From contig MNCI01010439.1 of NCBI GenBank assembly GCA_015680685.1, positions 1 to 64,000 on the forward strand: a stretch of DNA of 64,000 nt, written 5' to 3'. Of this stretch, positions 32,850 through 44,700 are shown one piece after another. The translations under genes and the position numbers were made by a program. Source of the stretch: Gnetum montanum. Taxonomy: Eukaryota > Streptophyta > Gnetopsida > Gnetales > Gnetaceae. Positions within the stretch are counted from its first letter, which is position 1. Each line of letters begins with the position of its first letter. The notes under the pieces are model-generated. The model was not told the origin of the DNA. It did no database searches and was given only the letters and a program-made list of their open reading frames with translations.

Positions 32850-33900
32850 TCCTCCAAGATGCTCACGAGGGCCCTTGTGGGGGCCACTATGTTGGATGAT
32901 GCACGGCCATTAAGATCCTGCTTGCAGGATATTACTAGCATACACCCTTTAGGGATGCCCAATGGTTCACCCGCTCTTGTGAATGATGTTAGAGAGACGG
33001 TGGGAGGACTGCACAAATGGAGGGACCTCAATAGTGGATCTAACCATTGGAACCCTTCAACATTTGGGGCATCGACTTCATGGGTCCCATCACACCCATG
33101 TCCAACGAGAAGGCGTACATCATCGTCGTTGTTGATTACTGCACAAAGTGGGTGGAGGCGTTAGCCATCATCCACTATTCCTCAAACACTGGCGCACGAT
33201 TTGTCCAACAACAAATCATAAATAGGTTTGGAGTGCCACATGCACTCATCTCAGATAATGGAACGCATTTCATGAGCATCACTTTTTGTAAACTCATGCA
33301 ACACTTAGGGGTCACCCATAAATTTACAACACCTTATCACCCCCAAGCCAACGGGTAGGCTGAAGTCACCAATAGGGAGATTACCAAAATCCTTATTTGA
33401 ACCATTAGTAAATAAAGGAGGGACTGGAGCACCAAACTTAATGATGCCCTCTGGGCTTATCGCTTCTCTTGGAAACTTCCTATAGGTTACTCTCCTTATG
33501 AGTTAATGTAGGGAAAGCTACCAAAATTTCCAATCTAGGCAGAACTCTAAATACTATCTATAGCTAGTGACTTGGCCCTTGACCTACCCCTAGCACAATG
33601 CGAACAACTTATCAACTTAAGTGTGCTAGATGAGAATCGATTAGTAGCCCTGTTAGCAAATGAGATTCACAAGGCCTATAATAAGAAACATCATGATCTT
33701 AGGATTTAGAAAGTAACATTTTAATGTGGAGATAAGGTACTCTACTGGAACCCCACACATGTACCGCAACGTACCAAGTTTCAAACACTGTGGGAGGGAT
33801 CCTATATTGTCTCTGAAACCTTCCCATCTAGGGCCTTGCTTATACACAAACTTGATGACCCCACAAGAACACAGTTGGTCAATAGGCAATAATTAAAACC
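32850..33900 (+). pseudogene. pol: Integrase of B
   Basis: Zinc-region remnants lie near 32860-33000 (DAHEGPCGGHYV; RSCE..C). The core (33047-33358) shows PFNIWGIDFMGPITPMSNE (first catalytic D), VVVDYCTKWVEALA, NRFGVPHALISDNGTHF (second D) and TPYHPQANG, then after a TAG the stretch AEVTNREI (third catalytic residue, E). The core therefore keeps D-D-E, with one stop between. C-terminal sequence (KVLYWNPTHV-like) runs to about 33900. A linker of 1.7 kb without recognisable genes follows. Confidence 0.88.
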
Positions 33901-35580
33901 TTTCCGTGAACTCAATCAAACTAGTGCTACTACCTTATCATCACAGGGACAACCTTGTTCCATTTTTCAGGTTGCCTCCTCCTAGCCTAGTCATGGAGGA
34001 GATCGTTCACCATGCTAATCCGCTCTACTAAGCTCCTCATCGTTTTTGGAACTTTTTTGTTTTACACTTTTTTGTTTTGCAACATTGTTCGTATGTTTGC
34101 TAGTTCTTAATCAATTTTTCTTTCTTTAATTACTTTTATGTTTCTTTGTTTGCTTATTTATGTGTGTGTGTGTGTGTGTGTGTGTTTGTGTGTTTAATTT
34201 CTAGTTGTTACTAATAAATCATCTTATTGTCATCAGATGTGTAATGTGGTTGGTTTTCATTGTGATGGGTCACGTGAAATGGTCCACCTATTCTATCTCG
34301 CTCCTACCCTCGCATTGTTGTTCTTAGAATTTACATCTACTTTTATATCATAAAACTGGCAGTGAGTCCACCTCATACACCCATTCATCCACTCCATGGT
34401 TTTCTACCCTTTGGAAACATGCAAACCCCTTTACTTAAAAACATTTTAATTAATGTGTGACTTGTGTAGTTCCTAGACTTGGGAGTGATCCAATGGTTTG
34501 AATCAGGTGTGACTTTAAGGGGAATGCAACATTCGTCGTACTTTTCTGTTCCCTAGTTTGTGAAAGTGTCCTCATGGATTTCTTACCACTTCAAGTTCTT
34601 TTATACAAGGAAGCTCCTTGGCAATTTGACCTTGCATGGTGTGGTCCTCATCCCAAAAACACACAAAAAGAGAGAGAAGAAAGAGGATTCAAGGCACACC
34701 CCTTGGTCGAATGCATGCAAACCAGCATGGGTCTTTGCATGGTGCGGTTCCCACAAAATAAAAATAACAAATAAACTAATAACGATGTGGGAATTCAAAG
34801 CACACCCCTTAGACGACCTCTCATGGGCCATAAGCACTAGTTATGGGACTTGCTTCGTCCCCTCTAACTTAGTCCTATTTCACTTCCTTCCTCTCACGCA
34901 TGTTGGAGTGGTGGTTCTCTGTGGGTGCATTCTTGTACTCTTGGGGGTGGATGAACCTTCACATGTTGCTGTGATGTCACTGTATGTGGTTGGTTTTGGG
35001 TCTGAACTCAGGAAAGGTCCTACTGAGTCACTTAACCACAACTTCATAAGGGGTTTCATGTGACCGATAACTGGAATTCCAATTTCCACTCCTATCTCTT
35101 AACCCATTTCTCTCCATGACTCACCTCACTGCCCATCTTATGTTTTTTTGGTTTGTCGTGATTTCTGTGAACTCCTAATGCTTCAGTAGGTTCTAGTGGA
35201 TGAGAGTATTAACTTGCGATCACCGTTCCTTGACTCTGGGGCTCATGGACTCCGGTGTTGATGATATGCAAGGGATACTAAGGCTATTGCCTGCTATGGG
35301 GAGGACCCACTTGCATATCCCTGGTTCTGTTGCTAGTCTCCCATCCTCTTGATATTCTTGGTTGATTGTTTTTGTGCTTCCCATTCCTCGAATTCTTCTC
35401 TGCAGAGTTCTTTCTCACAACATTCTCCTACCTTTGACTCTTTATCTCACCCCACTTACCTTCCTCTTTCTCTCAGCTGAATTCCCGATCTCTCAAGCTA
35501 TTCAATTGTCCCAATTTGATGTTTTAATTCAATTTTTTAGGCTTTTTATTGTTTGGTCAATGCTGGTCAATGCTCGTAAC
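33901..35580. other. Noncoding spacer of B between IN and 3' ORF
   Basis: I see no conserved protein. It carries a (GT)n run at about 34162-34191 and a local duplication: a block of roughly 110 bp with GGATTCAAGGCACACCCCTT (34687-34706) recurs as GGAATTCAAAGCACACCCCTT near 34790-34810. C has one version (near 47195-47215). The 167-codon plus ORF at 34560-35063 spans this duplication and is not kept in C. Confidence 0.6.
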
Positions 35581-35589
35581 ACCCCTGCA

Positions 35590-35664
35590 TTGACTAGGCC
35601 CTGTATACGTAGCCCCCTGCGTATATGTGGCCCTGTTGACGTAGCGAAAAAACTCTATATATAC
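35590..35664 (+). promoter_or_regulatory. Putative internal promoter of B
   Basis: TATATATA at 35656-35663 in the context CTCTATATATACCCC. It is preceded by CTGTATACGTAGCC, TGCGTATATGTGG and GTTGACGTAGCG. The GTATACG and CGTATATG words also stand before the TATA box in B's LTR (27761-27810). C has a TATATATA in the same CTCTATATATACC context at the same relative place. Inferred to drive a separate 3' ORF transcript. Confidence 0.6.
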
Positions 35665-35832
35665 CCCAGTTGCTCTTGGAAATTTTGGCCACTTTGCACA
35701 CAAATTGGGGGAGGGGGGGGTGTGGGGGATGAGATTTTTTCATTTTTTCTGCCTCACTTCTTCTTCCCAAGAACCTAGGTTTTCTATTGCACGTTCGAAT
35801 CAACCTATCCTTTCCCTCTTTTGCAACTGGAG

Positions 35833-36066
35833 GTATGCTCTCAGTCGTGGGGGGNACTTAACACCTATTAGGAGAAAAAACAAAAACAATAGTTTAACCT
35901 ACAACTCTTGCATCATTGTTTTTATTTCTAAACCATCAACTAATACTTCGGGAAATTTAATAGCATGCACATGCCAACACCATAACTTAGTCAAACTGAG
36001 AAGGTGTATGAGGGCCATTTTGAGCAACATGTGCACAATTTAATTAATGATTATTTTTGATTGTAG
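35833..36066 (+). other. Probable 5'-UTR intron before B's 3' ORF
   Basis: Donor GGAG/GTATGCTCTC at 35833 and acceptor TTGATTGTAG/ATG at 36066, so the coding exon would begin exactly at its ATG. C has AGAG/GTAAGCTCTC and GATTATAG/ATG in the same places. A has GATTGCAG/ATG. The intron is 234 bp and contains the single ambiguous base (n at 35855). Confidence 0.55.
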
Positions 36067-38982
36067 ATGGCACCAAAACCAAGGCATCCAAGGGGAGAAG
36101 GACCATCACAACCAAGGGACAAGCAGCCAAGAATAGGAAGAGGACGAGGTATGCGGCACCGAGAGCACACGGAGGGCTTCCATGCAACTGGCCCCCTCCG
36201 CGAAGGACCTGATGTGGAATCTGTTCATCAAATTCCTAAAGAGGAGATTCCCAGTGAACAATCGTAAGGAGATGAGACTCCGATGATAGTGCCATGACTT
36301 GAGGTCACCTTGACCTAGGCATGTCTTGACGCTATTAGGCTAAAGGAGGTGCAACCAATGGTTTTGCAAGAGTTGAACTTCAGACCATTTCTAGAGAATG
36401 CACCAGAAGATGTGAAGATCTAGTTGCAAAACTCTCCTATGTGGCCAATCATCACATCCAGTGGAGAATGGTATTTAGGAGAGACTTATCTCTTCTGGAC
36501 AAATCGGCAACCGGGGTCTAGAGTAAGAATTAAGGAAATTTATGTCTCTTACTCTACGGACATGATCACACAAGCTTTGGGGTTGCCAGAGACCAGAGCT
36601 AATGTGGTAGAGATTCCTAAGCAAGTAGATCCCAAGGTAAAAGGGGAGTGGATTAGGTAGTGCTATGGGGTAGATTACAAGGAGTTTGGCACTTTAACCA
36701 CCATAGAGAGGGTATACTCAAAAATTGCATCTTACCACTTGAATCCAACGGTAAGACCTAGCAAAATCATGGCCTTCTCTGCTCATGCATGTGTCGCTCT
36801 AAGAAAAAATTTCCCAATCAGCCTTGCACAGTTGTTGTTTCTGGAGATTGAGAAAAGATTTGTTGAAAGTGAACGTGGAAGGCGAGCTCTACCCTTTTCC
36901 TGCTTAATTAGGAAATTATGCAAACAGGTAGGGATAGCATGATACACTAATGATACACTTCGGCATGCCCCGATTGCCTCATGGAGGGAGATGATGAAGG
37001 ATAAGACTCTAGCCACCACACGAACTGAGAAAGAGTAGCAACCACATCCACCACCTACACAAACAATGAGGTCAGCCTCGAAAATAATTGTAGAACATAT
37101 ACGTGAGATCCAAAAATCGCTCTTGAGCCAACAAGAGCAATCTGTAGGGATTGGTGGAGGAGAAGACCTTTCTGTCTATCTCCCTACAATGAGCCATTTG
37201 GAGCAAACAGCTTGATCAGTGAGTCTGCTAGAGGGAGCAGGGATGATGTTCTCTGTCGCTTGGACACAAGTACCCGCAAGAATTGATCCTAATGTCTGAG
37301 AACTAACGGTCTCCATCCAACAGTTATTTCTTGATATTTCAAGAAATGCTGCTACTTTCTCGGTACACTTGGAGGATGGAGAGGGGGCGACTGTCCTGGT
37401 GATGTAGCACCAGGGACAAAAAATTACTGTTGAAGTGGTTGCTGACACAATTGCTATGACCCTTAATGCACCGATGGCACCTGTACCATATGTACATGAA
37501 CTTGAAGATATATAGGCATCCACAAGGACTTCACGTAGCAGGATCGATGTAGCCCAACATGAAGAACTATTTGACCGACTAGTGGGAACTGAGCAATTGC
37601 TTTTGGATGTCTTTGATCTTCCAAATAACATCACTGCAATCCAATCAGAGCTGCTCTCAGCAAGGGGCAAGAGCCTCATCTTAGAAGGGCAACTTGAAGT
37701 AGCTCAAGCTAATTGTCAATGCTTGGTGATGGAAGTTGCCCAATTAAGGGCCCAACTTGCTGATCCAAATCTCCTCAACCATGAACTCACCATAGATGAA
37801 GCTTTTCAACAGCTTCAAGCCAAGCTCCAGATGCTTAAAGATGAGCAAGAGTCAACGATCTTTGACAAGTCCTTTATAGACGCTCACACATATCATCTAA
37901 ATAAGGACTTGGTGGAGATTTGCCAGGAGAATGTCAAGCTAACCACAGAAGTTCATTGCCTACGTAATGTTGGTGTTGAAAATCAACATATGAAAGACTT
38001 TATCCACCAACAGCAGGAAGAGCTAGCCAGGGTGAATGCAGATGTGAGGAGATTAGCTGTCAAAAATTAAAATCTGTCTATGGAGGATGTTCGGGCCTTG
38101 CAACAAAAATCAACTATCGAAATCGCCACTTGGAAAAATGAAGCCCTTAAGTTTAAAAAAGTTAAAAATCATTATAGGGACCAAGTGGGATTGCAGAGGG
38201 AAGTAAATGAAAAGCATATTCAAGTCGCAAAGGCCAAACTGAACCAGGTGCTCTAGTAGGTTCGAGAAGGAGGCAAGGTGTGGCAACCCATCTTTGATGG
38301 ATTGAATGCCTACAACCAGGCTGAGATCTGCCTCAAGGAACTGCAGGTTGAAGAGATGAAAGAGTACATGGAGTTGGCCAATCTTTGTTATACAAACTTG
38401 GCTATGCTAATAGCCGAAAGGCTATGGTTTGACTTAGAAAAGCAAGTGGCCACCTCGTATTCTTTATACGAGGGTGAGTTCCAAGCACATAAAGCGACAA
38501 AAAAATTGGAAATAGAAAATGCGGAACTCGAGGTGCTCTGCACACATTTTGAAGGGCAATGTGCAGTTACTAAGAACTTGGCCCAACAAATGAATGACTA
38601 CCAGTAGCTGTAGATATGAATCCGAGTGTTCAACATCGAATGAAAACAATTTGCGACCTGGTTTGTCAATTTGAAAGAACTCTTTCTTGCACTTCCATGC
38701 CCTTGAGAGGTTCTAGTCCCGGCACACATTGGTGAAGCTACTTGGATAGTGAATGATCCCATAAGCAAAGAAGTGAAAATGAGGACTCTCTTGGAGGCTT
38801 TTTGGTTGCCCTTGGAAGTTGCAATTGCTATGGGACAACCATCATCCATGCCACTGCTACCACATGCACCATAGGCTAGCGAAGGTTTGTCAGAACCATC
38901 GCCACCAGGGACGGTGTGATCTTCTCCAGTAATTTTTGCATCTTTCAGCACAACAGAGAATCCAGGATTGTTAGGGTGTTAA
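36067..38982 (+). pseudogene. 3' ORF of B, about 971 codons, one frame with nonsense changes
   Basis: All open pieces (from 36067, 36424, 36739, 37582 and 38278) lie in one frame. The interruptions are stop codons only, and the frame closes at TAA 38980-38982. Residues 1-70 are basic (PRHPRGEGPSQPRDKQPRIG). Residues ~100-200 hold LNFRPFLENAP, GEWYLGETYLFWTN and ITQALGLPETRA, shared with A and C. Residues ~215-310 continue the family domain (PSKIMAFSAHACVALRKNF). From about residue 480 to 860 it is rich in heptad-like Leu/Glu/Gln/Lys, a likely long coiled coil (for example LAQLRAQLAD; HQQQEELARV; LEIENAELEVL). The position is that of the env-like or accessory ORF of Athila, but I see no clear signal peptide or membrane segment. 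Function unknown. Confidence 0.7.
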
Positions 38983-39140
38983 ATTTTATCTTTGAACACA
39001 ACCATTTTGTAATTCATCCTTCTTTGTACACTAAGGCATTTGGTGCGTTAATAAAGTTGGTGTCTTTATAGATGTGTTGTGTCATGTATGTCGTGTCATG
39101 TGTGTTGTAATAAGAACTTCATACCTTCCAAATTCTAATG

Positions 39141-39177
39141 AAACTCGAGGATGAGTTTTCACTTAGTCATGGGGGCA
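39141..39177 (+). promoter_or_regulatory. PPT of B with upstream hairpin
   Basis: AAACTCG-AGGA-TGAGTTT (39141-39158) forms a 7-bp stem with one G-U pair. TCATGGGGGCA then touches the LTR start TGATGAAG. The same order occurs in A and C. Confidence 0.75.
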
Positions 39178-40079
39178 TGATGAAGTGTTTATCAGTTGAT
39201 GCATCAACTGGGCCGTGTATACGAGGCCCTATATATGTGACTGTGTCAACGCGGCATCATTGACACATCTATCCATGTGTCTATATGGCCTCGTTTACGT
39301 AGCGTCTATTCTATCCTATAAATAAGTGTGCTTCCACCACACTTAGGTATCTTTTTGGTAGTTGCAGTGAAGCTCTTGTAGTTTTTTTTCATGAGAGTTA
39401 GAATATTTTCCAAGTGCCCGCAGCAAGTGTGAGAAAGGTGTCTGGCTCTTTATTCGAGCACTAATGTACTTGAACCCATTGGTGTGACTGGCAATAAAGA
39501 TCAGCTTTTCAAGCATTCCTTGTAGAAATTGGATTTAGTCATTTAAGCATTTAATAGTTTAATATTTCTATGCTTTAATAATTCCTTAAATTTTTATTGT
39601 TATCACTTTAATCGTCATCACTCTTTTATAGCTTGTAAAAACCATAAGTATGACCATCTTGAACGTAAACCCAACACTTGGCAACCCAATGACACTTAAC
39701 GTCTAGTAACCCAATAATGGTTAGGAGATGCTCAGGATGTGCATAGAAGATGGGATCAGATGCTTATGCTAGGAAGAGTTAAGAGATAGATTAGGATAAC
39801 TATAGACTACGCAACATTCTATTCCTTACATTTCATTTCAAGAATTAGACTCTAGAAGATAAAGAGAAAAGACATAAAAATAATTTGCCTCAATCTCACT
39901 TAACCATTGCATCAGAACACCACAAGTGCGGTTGGAAAGATAATGACCATTCTAACACAAGGTTTTACTGGTTAGAGTTTGGTGTATGCAAGTGCTTATA
40001 GTTTATGGAATTCGATTGAGTCATGTGTGAACGCCTGTGATTCGCATGGTTAGGCATAGGGGTACCTCACTGCTCATAT
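39178..40079 (+). repeat. 3' LTR of B
   Basis: 902 bp, colinear with 27724-28636. Many C/T and G/A differences include loss of CpGs in the U3 palindromes (GCGTATACG has become GTGTATACG). The end reads CTCATAT, not CTCATCA. TATAAATA is at about 39319. Confidence 0.9.
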
Positions 40080-40209
40080 CTTAAGGCAAGATTCATTACC
40101 TAGAATACTAGTGCGCCAAAAAATATAAAGTCTATAAAATTCGACCAAATTAGACATGAACACTTTGTGATTCATATGGTTGGGTGTAGGGATACCTCAT
40201 CGCTCATCA
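40080..40209 (+). repeat. 5' LTR of C, last part
   Basis: It begins with the TSD copy CTTAA and then GGCAAGATTCATTACC, matching 52121-52248 of the 3' LTR, and ends CTCATCA. It is the piece of C's LTR displaced by B. Confidence 0.88.
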
Positions 40210-40210
40210 T

Positions 40211-40228
40211 TGGCACCATTGCTGGGGA
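40211..40228 (+). promoter_or_regulatory. tRNA-Asp primer-binding site of C
   Basis: TGGCACCATTGCTGGGGA, three transitions away from the complement of the plant tRNA-Asp 3' end. Confidence 0.85.
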
Positions 40229-40369
40229 CTTTGTTTGTTGAAATGTGTGCTATCTAGGATTAGTGAATATTATTTATATCATTAGATGAACTCAAGATCA
40301 ACATCACTCTTAATGACAGATAAACTACTAAGCACACTGATAATTTTATTCATTTTGAAAAATTTCTTC

Positions 40370-42840
40370 TTCTTCCCATAAATGTGAAGATGTCAAACCA
40401 TTGGCCCCATAAGAGTGCAAAGTGGTATCTACTCATCTTGATGAATATGTACTGAACTTCACCTTCATCCTACATCAAGATGAACAACTACGATGGTGTG
40501 ATATGGAGGGAAACATCATCTTGGCTCCCAATTAATATATACCTAGAATGCTACTTCAAACTCTTAAGAAGTTGGACATCTGAGATCTTCATGAAGAATA
40601 CATTGTGGATGGTTACGACACTCGGGACTATCGTCCCATTGAAACACAACATAGGCGAGATTGACACCAAGAGCAGTACCATGAGTTTACAAAGGGGAAA
40701 CACTTCAGTAATCCCTTGTTCCTGCTAAACCAAGATGACAATGTGGATCCTCCTCTTGAGGGTTCTCAATATGAAAATACTCCACCCTCTATAACTGGTG
40801 ATGAAGGTGCGACCCTAAACCTGTGATCCACTATTCATAAACTAGGTTCAGGACAGAGTGACAATCAAGGAAGGGACTTGGGCAAGCATCGTAATGGCAA
40901 GGGATCTAAGGATGGTGGTCATGATGAACGAAAAAATGGTGGCAGACACCATGGTGGTAGTGGCAGTCCACCTTCATCTTCGTCCTCTTCATTTGATTTA
41001 GAACATTCTTTTTCATCTTCTGGATCTCATAGAAGCCATCATCAAGACAATCAAGATGAAGGTAATCAATGAGATAACAATGATTGTGAAGGCCACTAAG
41101 ACTGAAGGGGTGGCCGAAACCATCATCAACGTCATCGATTTAGTGATGATGATGAACCTTTGTTGGCAACTCGAAGAATGCTCAACATTTCAGAGGTAGT
41201 AAAGATTCCATCTAGGCATGTGAAAGATAGTCGAATCAAGAACTTAGATATGAATAATATCCCAAATTTTGAGGGGGAATACAACTCTGATCCACAGACA
41301 CATCTATAATCTTTCCATGATGCCTATGCCTTATAGAACATAGAAAATGAATGGCAAAAAATCAAGCTCTTCCCTAGGATACTCATCAAGGAAGCTGAAA
41401 CATGGTACCGATCTTCAAAACTAAAATCCATTCACCGATGGAGTACCATGTTAGAGCTATTTAACGAAAAATACCAGACGTACTCTAGAGTGTCTAATTT
41501 GAGAAGGCAAATCCGAGGTTGGAAATAGGGAACACATGAACCTTTGGATGTTGCCATGGGTAGATACTACTTAGTCTTACACTGATGCCTTGGCCATGGT
41601 TATTTTCAAAGGGAACAACTTCACCATAGATGGGCTTAGAGTAGAAACTAGGTGAACCACTGGGGTGTATGCCTAAGGAAGATTATCTGAACTGAGAACT
41701 CATCAAATTCAAAGGTTGATTGAGCAGGTAGCAAAAGAAGAAGGTGAATTGCAAAAAAGACAAAGTGTAGAAGAGTATAATAGAGATCCTTCCATCAGGA
41801 AATGGGAGGTTCAATTTTGTGATGAGGAGGAGTCACCACTCGATGAAGTGGTCGATAGGAAAACCATGACCATCAAAAAATTTGTTTCTAATATTTTGGT
41901 AAATGTTGATAAATTATGGGACTCCTTGGATGAAAAATTCCAAGTTACTATGAAGATTACTAAAAAATCCAAAGAGTAAAATAGTGATCATAAAAGTAAG
42001 AGGCAAAAAGAAGTTGAATATGCCTAACAAAGAGGTAAGGGCAAAGTTGCAACTGTAGAGGAAGTTGTGGAAACTAACTCTGATGATAAAATTAATTTTG
42101 ACATTCATTAATATGAACATCCAAAGGGTTGTTGCCCTATGGTGTCACACTTATAAGAGTCTAAGGTGTATGCATTGAATCCTTGACTAGCACGTAGGTA
42201 GGCACCTAGATGATTGCCTTATCCCCAAGGTAATCCAAGGTAGTTCCACCAACAACAATAAGCTTACTACCTGAGTGGAGCTCCTCCACAACCTTATGAA
42301 TAATGCCAATAATGGTATCAACCAAAATCATGGGGAATGCCATTGCCAAAGTAGCAGTACCCTTATAGGCAACTAGATCCATATGGGTACTGTGTTCAGC
42401 AACCCATCTCTCCAAGAAGTTCTTCAAGTCATACCTTATTTTAGCATCACTATTACACTCTAGAGTACCACCAAACACATTCACCATCTACTCGAGGAAA
42501 AAACCCATATCCATACCACTCTGCATCCATCTACACCCCCCCCCCCTCCTTCAACCTAGTTGCCTTTTGCTCCATCCATGTAAGGTGAGATTCCTCCATA
42601 GCCATAACAACGAAATGCTATGAGGGTTGTACATTCATAACCAGCTTTCCAACTGAGTGGTTTGGATAATTGATCTAGAAAATGATCCTTCTTTTGACCC
42701 AATAGTCCTCTCTAACCCTCACAACCTAGTATGGATGATTATCCTGCATCTCCAATATCCTCATCCTCTACATCAAATATCTTCAAGTACCCTTCAAACC
42801 AAATGCCACCTTGAATTCATACTATGATGCTAACTCATAT
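40370..42840 (+). pseudogene. gag: gag of C (broken but complete in layout)
   Basis: Domain order: N-terminal LDEYVLNFTFILHQDEQLRW and DTRDYRPIE; a linker rich in Gly, His, Ser and Lys (HHGGSGSPPSSSSSSF, about 40878-41072); retro-gag core near 41230-41600 (IPNFEGEYNSDP; ETWYRSSKLKSIHRWSTM; ELFNEKYQTYSRVSNLRR); LIEQVAKEEGELQKRQSVEE; a degraded zinc knuckle (YEHPKGCCP, first Cys pair lost); and a Pro/Tyr/Gln-rich tail to about 42540. Stops and shifts are frequent, including a TAA within N-LAP(Q)EC and several TAG codons. It aligns with A in the core and with B in the N-terminal domain. Confidence 0.8.
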
Positions 42841-42899
42841 TGTTTCCAACTAGATCAAGGCTAGCAATCTTCGCACGAAAAGATCTAACCCAAGAAGTC

Positions 42900-43260
42900 C
42901 ACTCATTTACCTACAAATCACTGGGCATGAGCCATATAAGGCTCTTCTTGACTCTAGTTCCAAAGTTAATTGCATCTCCCATGACATGTACAAGGCCTGG
43001 AACCTACCCCCTTTCAAGAAGAGAAACATCCATCTAGAATTGGTTGATCAATCAATTACAATCCCTTTGGGATTAGTAGAGGACATTATGATCATAGTTT
43101 GTGGCTAGTCCTATCTTATTGATTTTTTGGTGATCAAGGTTAAAAACTACAAAAGTGACTTCCCCATCATTATGGGAAGAGCTTGGTTAATCACAATTGA
43201 CACATGTATGGGCATAAGGGATCTCTCTGGAAATATCAAAAGAAAATGAATTAGACAAGA
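42900..43260 (+). pseudogene. pol: Aspartic protease of C
   Basis: YKALLDSSSKVNCISHDMY has DSS where DSG is required. LELVDQSITIPLGLVEDI and FPIIMGRAWLITIDTC follow. Equivalent to B 30336-30713. The changed active site and stops make it inactive. A linker ORF (43355-43732, ending KEKLLKVINK) joins it to RT. Confidence 0.8.
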
Positions 43261-43354
43261 TAGAGAAGAAGTGTATTCCATGCATTGTGTACAATGATAA
43301 TGGGTATAATTATGTGCAAAAGATTTGGTTCATCAAAAGTACACACGTTAAAAC

Positions 43355-44700
43355 ATGCAATCAATGTGCACAAGAAATCAATATTCAGAAGTGTCTATAT
43401 GTAGTAGCCATAAAATAGGAGGCACCCAATGGCTGATAGCTACCTTAGATAGTAGCACATTATGCATGAAACTAACTGAGAGCCTAACATATGCTTATGT
43501 TGAAGGCATAGATAAAGTTGAACAAGTTCATCCCCAACTCTCTGATGCAGATAATAATACTTGTTGGGGAGAGTTGGAAATTCCTAATAACTTCAATCAA
43601 GAGTCCCTAGAGCTAAAAAATTTACTAGCCGATATGAAATATGCATTTTTAAACGATGGAAAATCAATCATAATTAATGCCAAACTTGCTCCTGAACAAA
43701 AAGAAAAGCTGTTAAAGGTAATTAACAAATGATCAATAACCTTTGCTTGGTCATATCCTGAGCTAACAGGAATCGATCCAAGGATATGCTAGCATCACAT
43801 TTACACCAACCTGGCCATGCAGCCTAAAAGGCAACCGCAGGGGCAGTTGAACCCCAAATTAAATAGATCATCAAGGAGAAAATTGACCAACTCCTCAAAG
43901 CAGGATTCATCTATCCCATCATGGATAGTAAGTGGGTTAGTCCACTCATAATTGTGCTGAAGAAAGGTGGAAAATGTTAGGTTTGCATCGACTTTAGGTT
44001 GTTGAATCTAACAACATTTAGAGATCATTTTCCATTGCCATTTGTGGATCAAGTGCTAGAAACCATATCTAGGCATTGCTATTATAGCTTCTTGGATGGT
44101 TATAGTCGCTATAACCAAATCCAAATTACACCAGAAGATTAGGCTAAAACAACATTCACAAGTCCTTGGGGGACTTTTGCATATTGTAAGATGCCATTTG
44201 GTTTATGCAATGCCCCTGCAACATTTCAACACTTGGTCCTTAGTATTTTTCAATAGCGTATTTGTAATGGTATAGAAGTATTCATTGATGACTTCTCCAC
44301 CTATAGAGCTATGTTTGAGCAAGCTTTGGACCACCTTGAACAAATATTAAAAATATGTGTGGAAACAAATCTGCAACTAAATTGACAAAAGAGTCATCTC
44401 ATGATCCAAAAAGGCATTGTATTGGGGCATATAATCTCATAAGTAGGGATTGAGGTAGACCTTGAAAAGATAAGAGTCATCTAAGGAATTTCACATCAAT
44501 CAAAGATAGTTAAAGATATCAGATCATTCCTTTGACACCTTGGCTACTACCGACAATTCATAAAGAATTTCTCTAAGATCACAAAGTCATTAGTTCAACT
44601 TACAAAGAAAGATGTCTCGTTCATCTGGACTAAGGAATGTGAACATGCATTCCAACAATTAAAAAACAAACTCGTAAAAAATTTAATTCTATGGGCACCA
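43355..44700 (+). pseudogene. pol: PR-RT linker and reverse transcriptase of C
   Basis: After the linker, WSYPELTGIDPR, then IDQLLKAGFIYPIMDSKWVS, FRLLNLTTFRDHFPLPFVD, SFLDGYSRYNQIQITPED, FGLCNAPATFQHLVLSIFQ, FIDDFSTYR (catalytic FIDD near 44284), GIVLGHIIS and [19 protein letters not shown]. Stops replace Q or W at sites kept in B or D, for example ED-stop-AKTTF (TAG for CAG) near 44140. Confidence 0.87.

Larger units (their letters stand above)
27724..40079 (+). mobile_element. Element B: Athila-like retrotransposon nested in C
   Basis: A 12.36-kb element with LTRs of 913 and 902 bp. The 5-bp TSD CTTAA is exact (27719-27723 and 40080-40084), and it splits C's 5' LTR at a point where joining the flanks restores the LTR order. 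Internal order: tRNA-Asp PBS, gag (central part deleted), protease, RT, RNase H, IN, spacer, second TATA, probable intron, 3' ORF, hairpin, PPT. Confidence 0.92.

Noticed and set aside
34162-34191. (GT)n run as a regulatory or Z-DNA element
   Set aside because: Simple repeat in a spacer, not shared with C at this place.
34560-35063. 167-codon plus-strand ORF in B
   Set aside because: It spans a local duplication, has no recognisable domain and is not kept in C's matching spacer.
35855-35855. Ambiguous base as a gap or join
   Set aside because: A single n after a G run. Flanks are colinear with C, so there is no sign of a misjoin.
37176-37679. 167-codon minus-strand ORF
   Set aside because: Shadow of B's 3' ORF, whose frame is shared with A and C on the sense strand.
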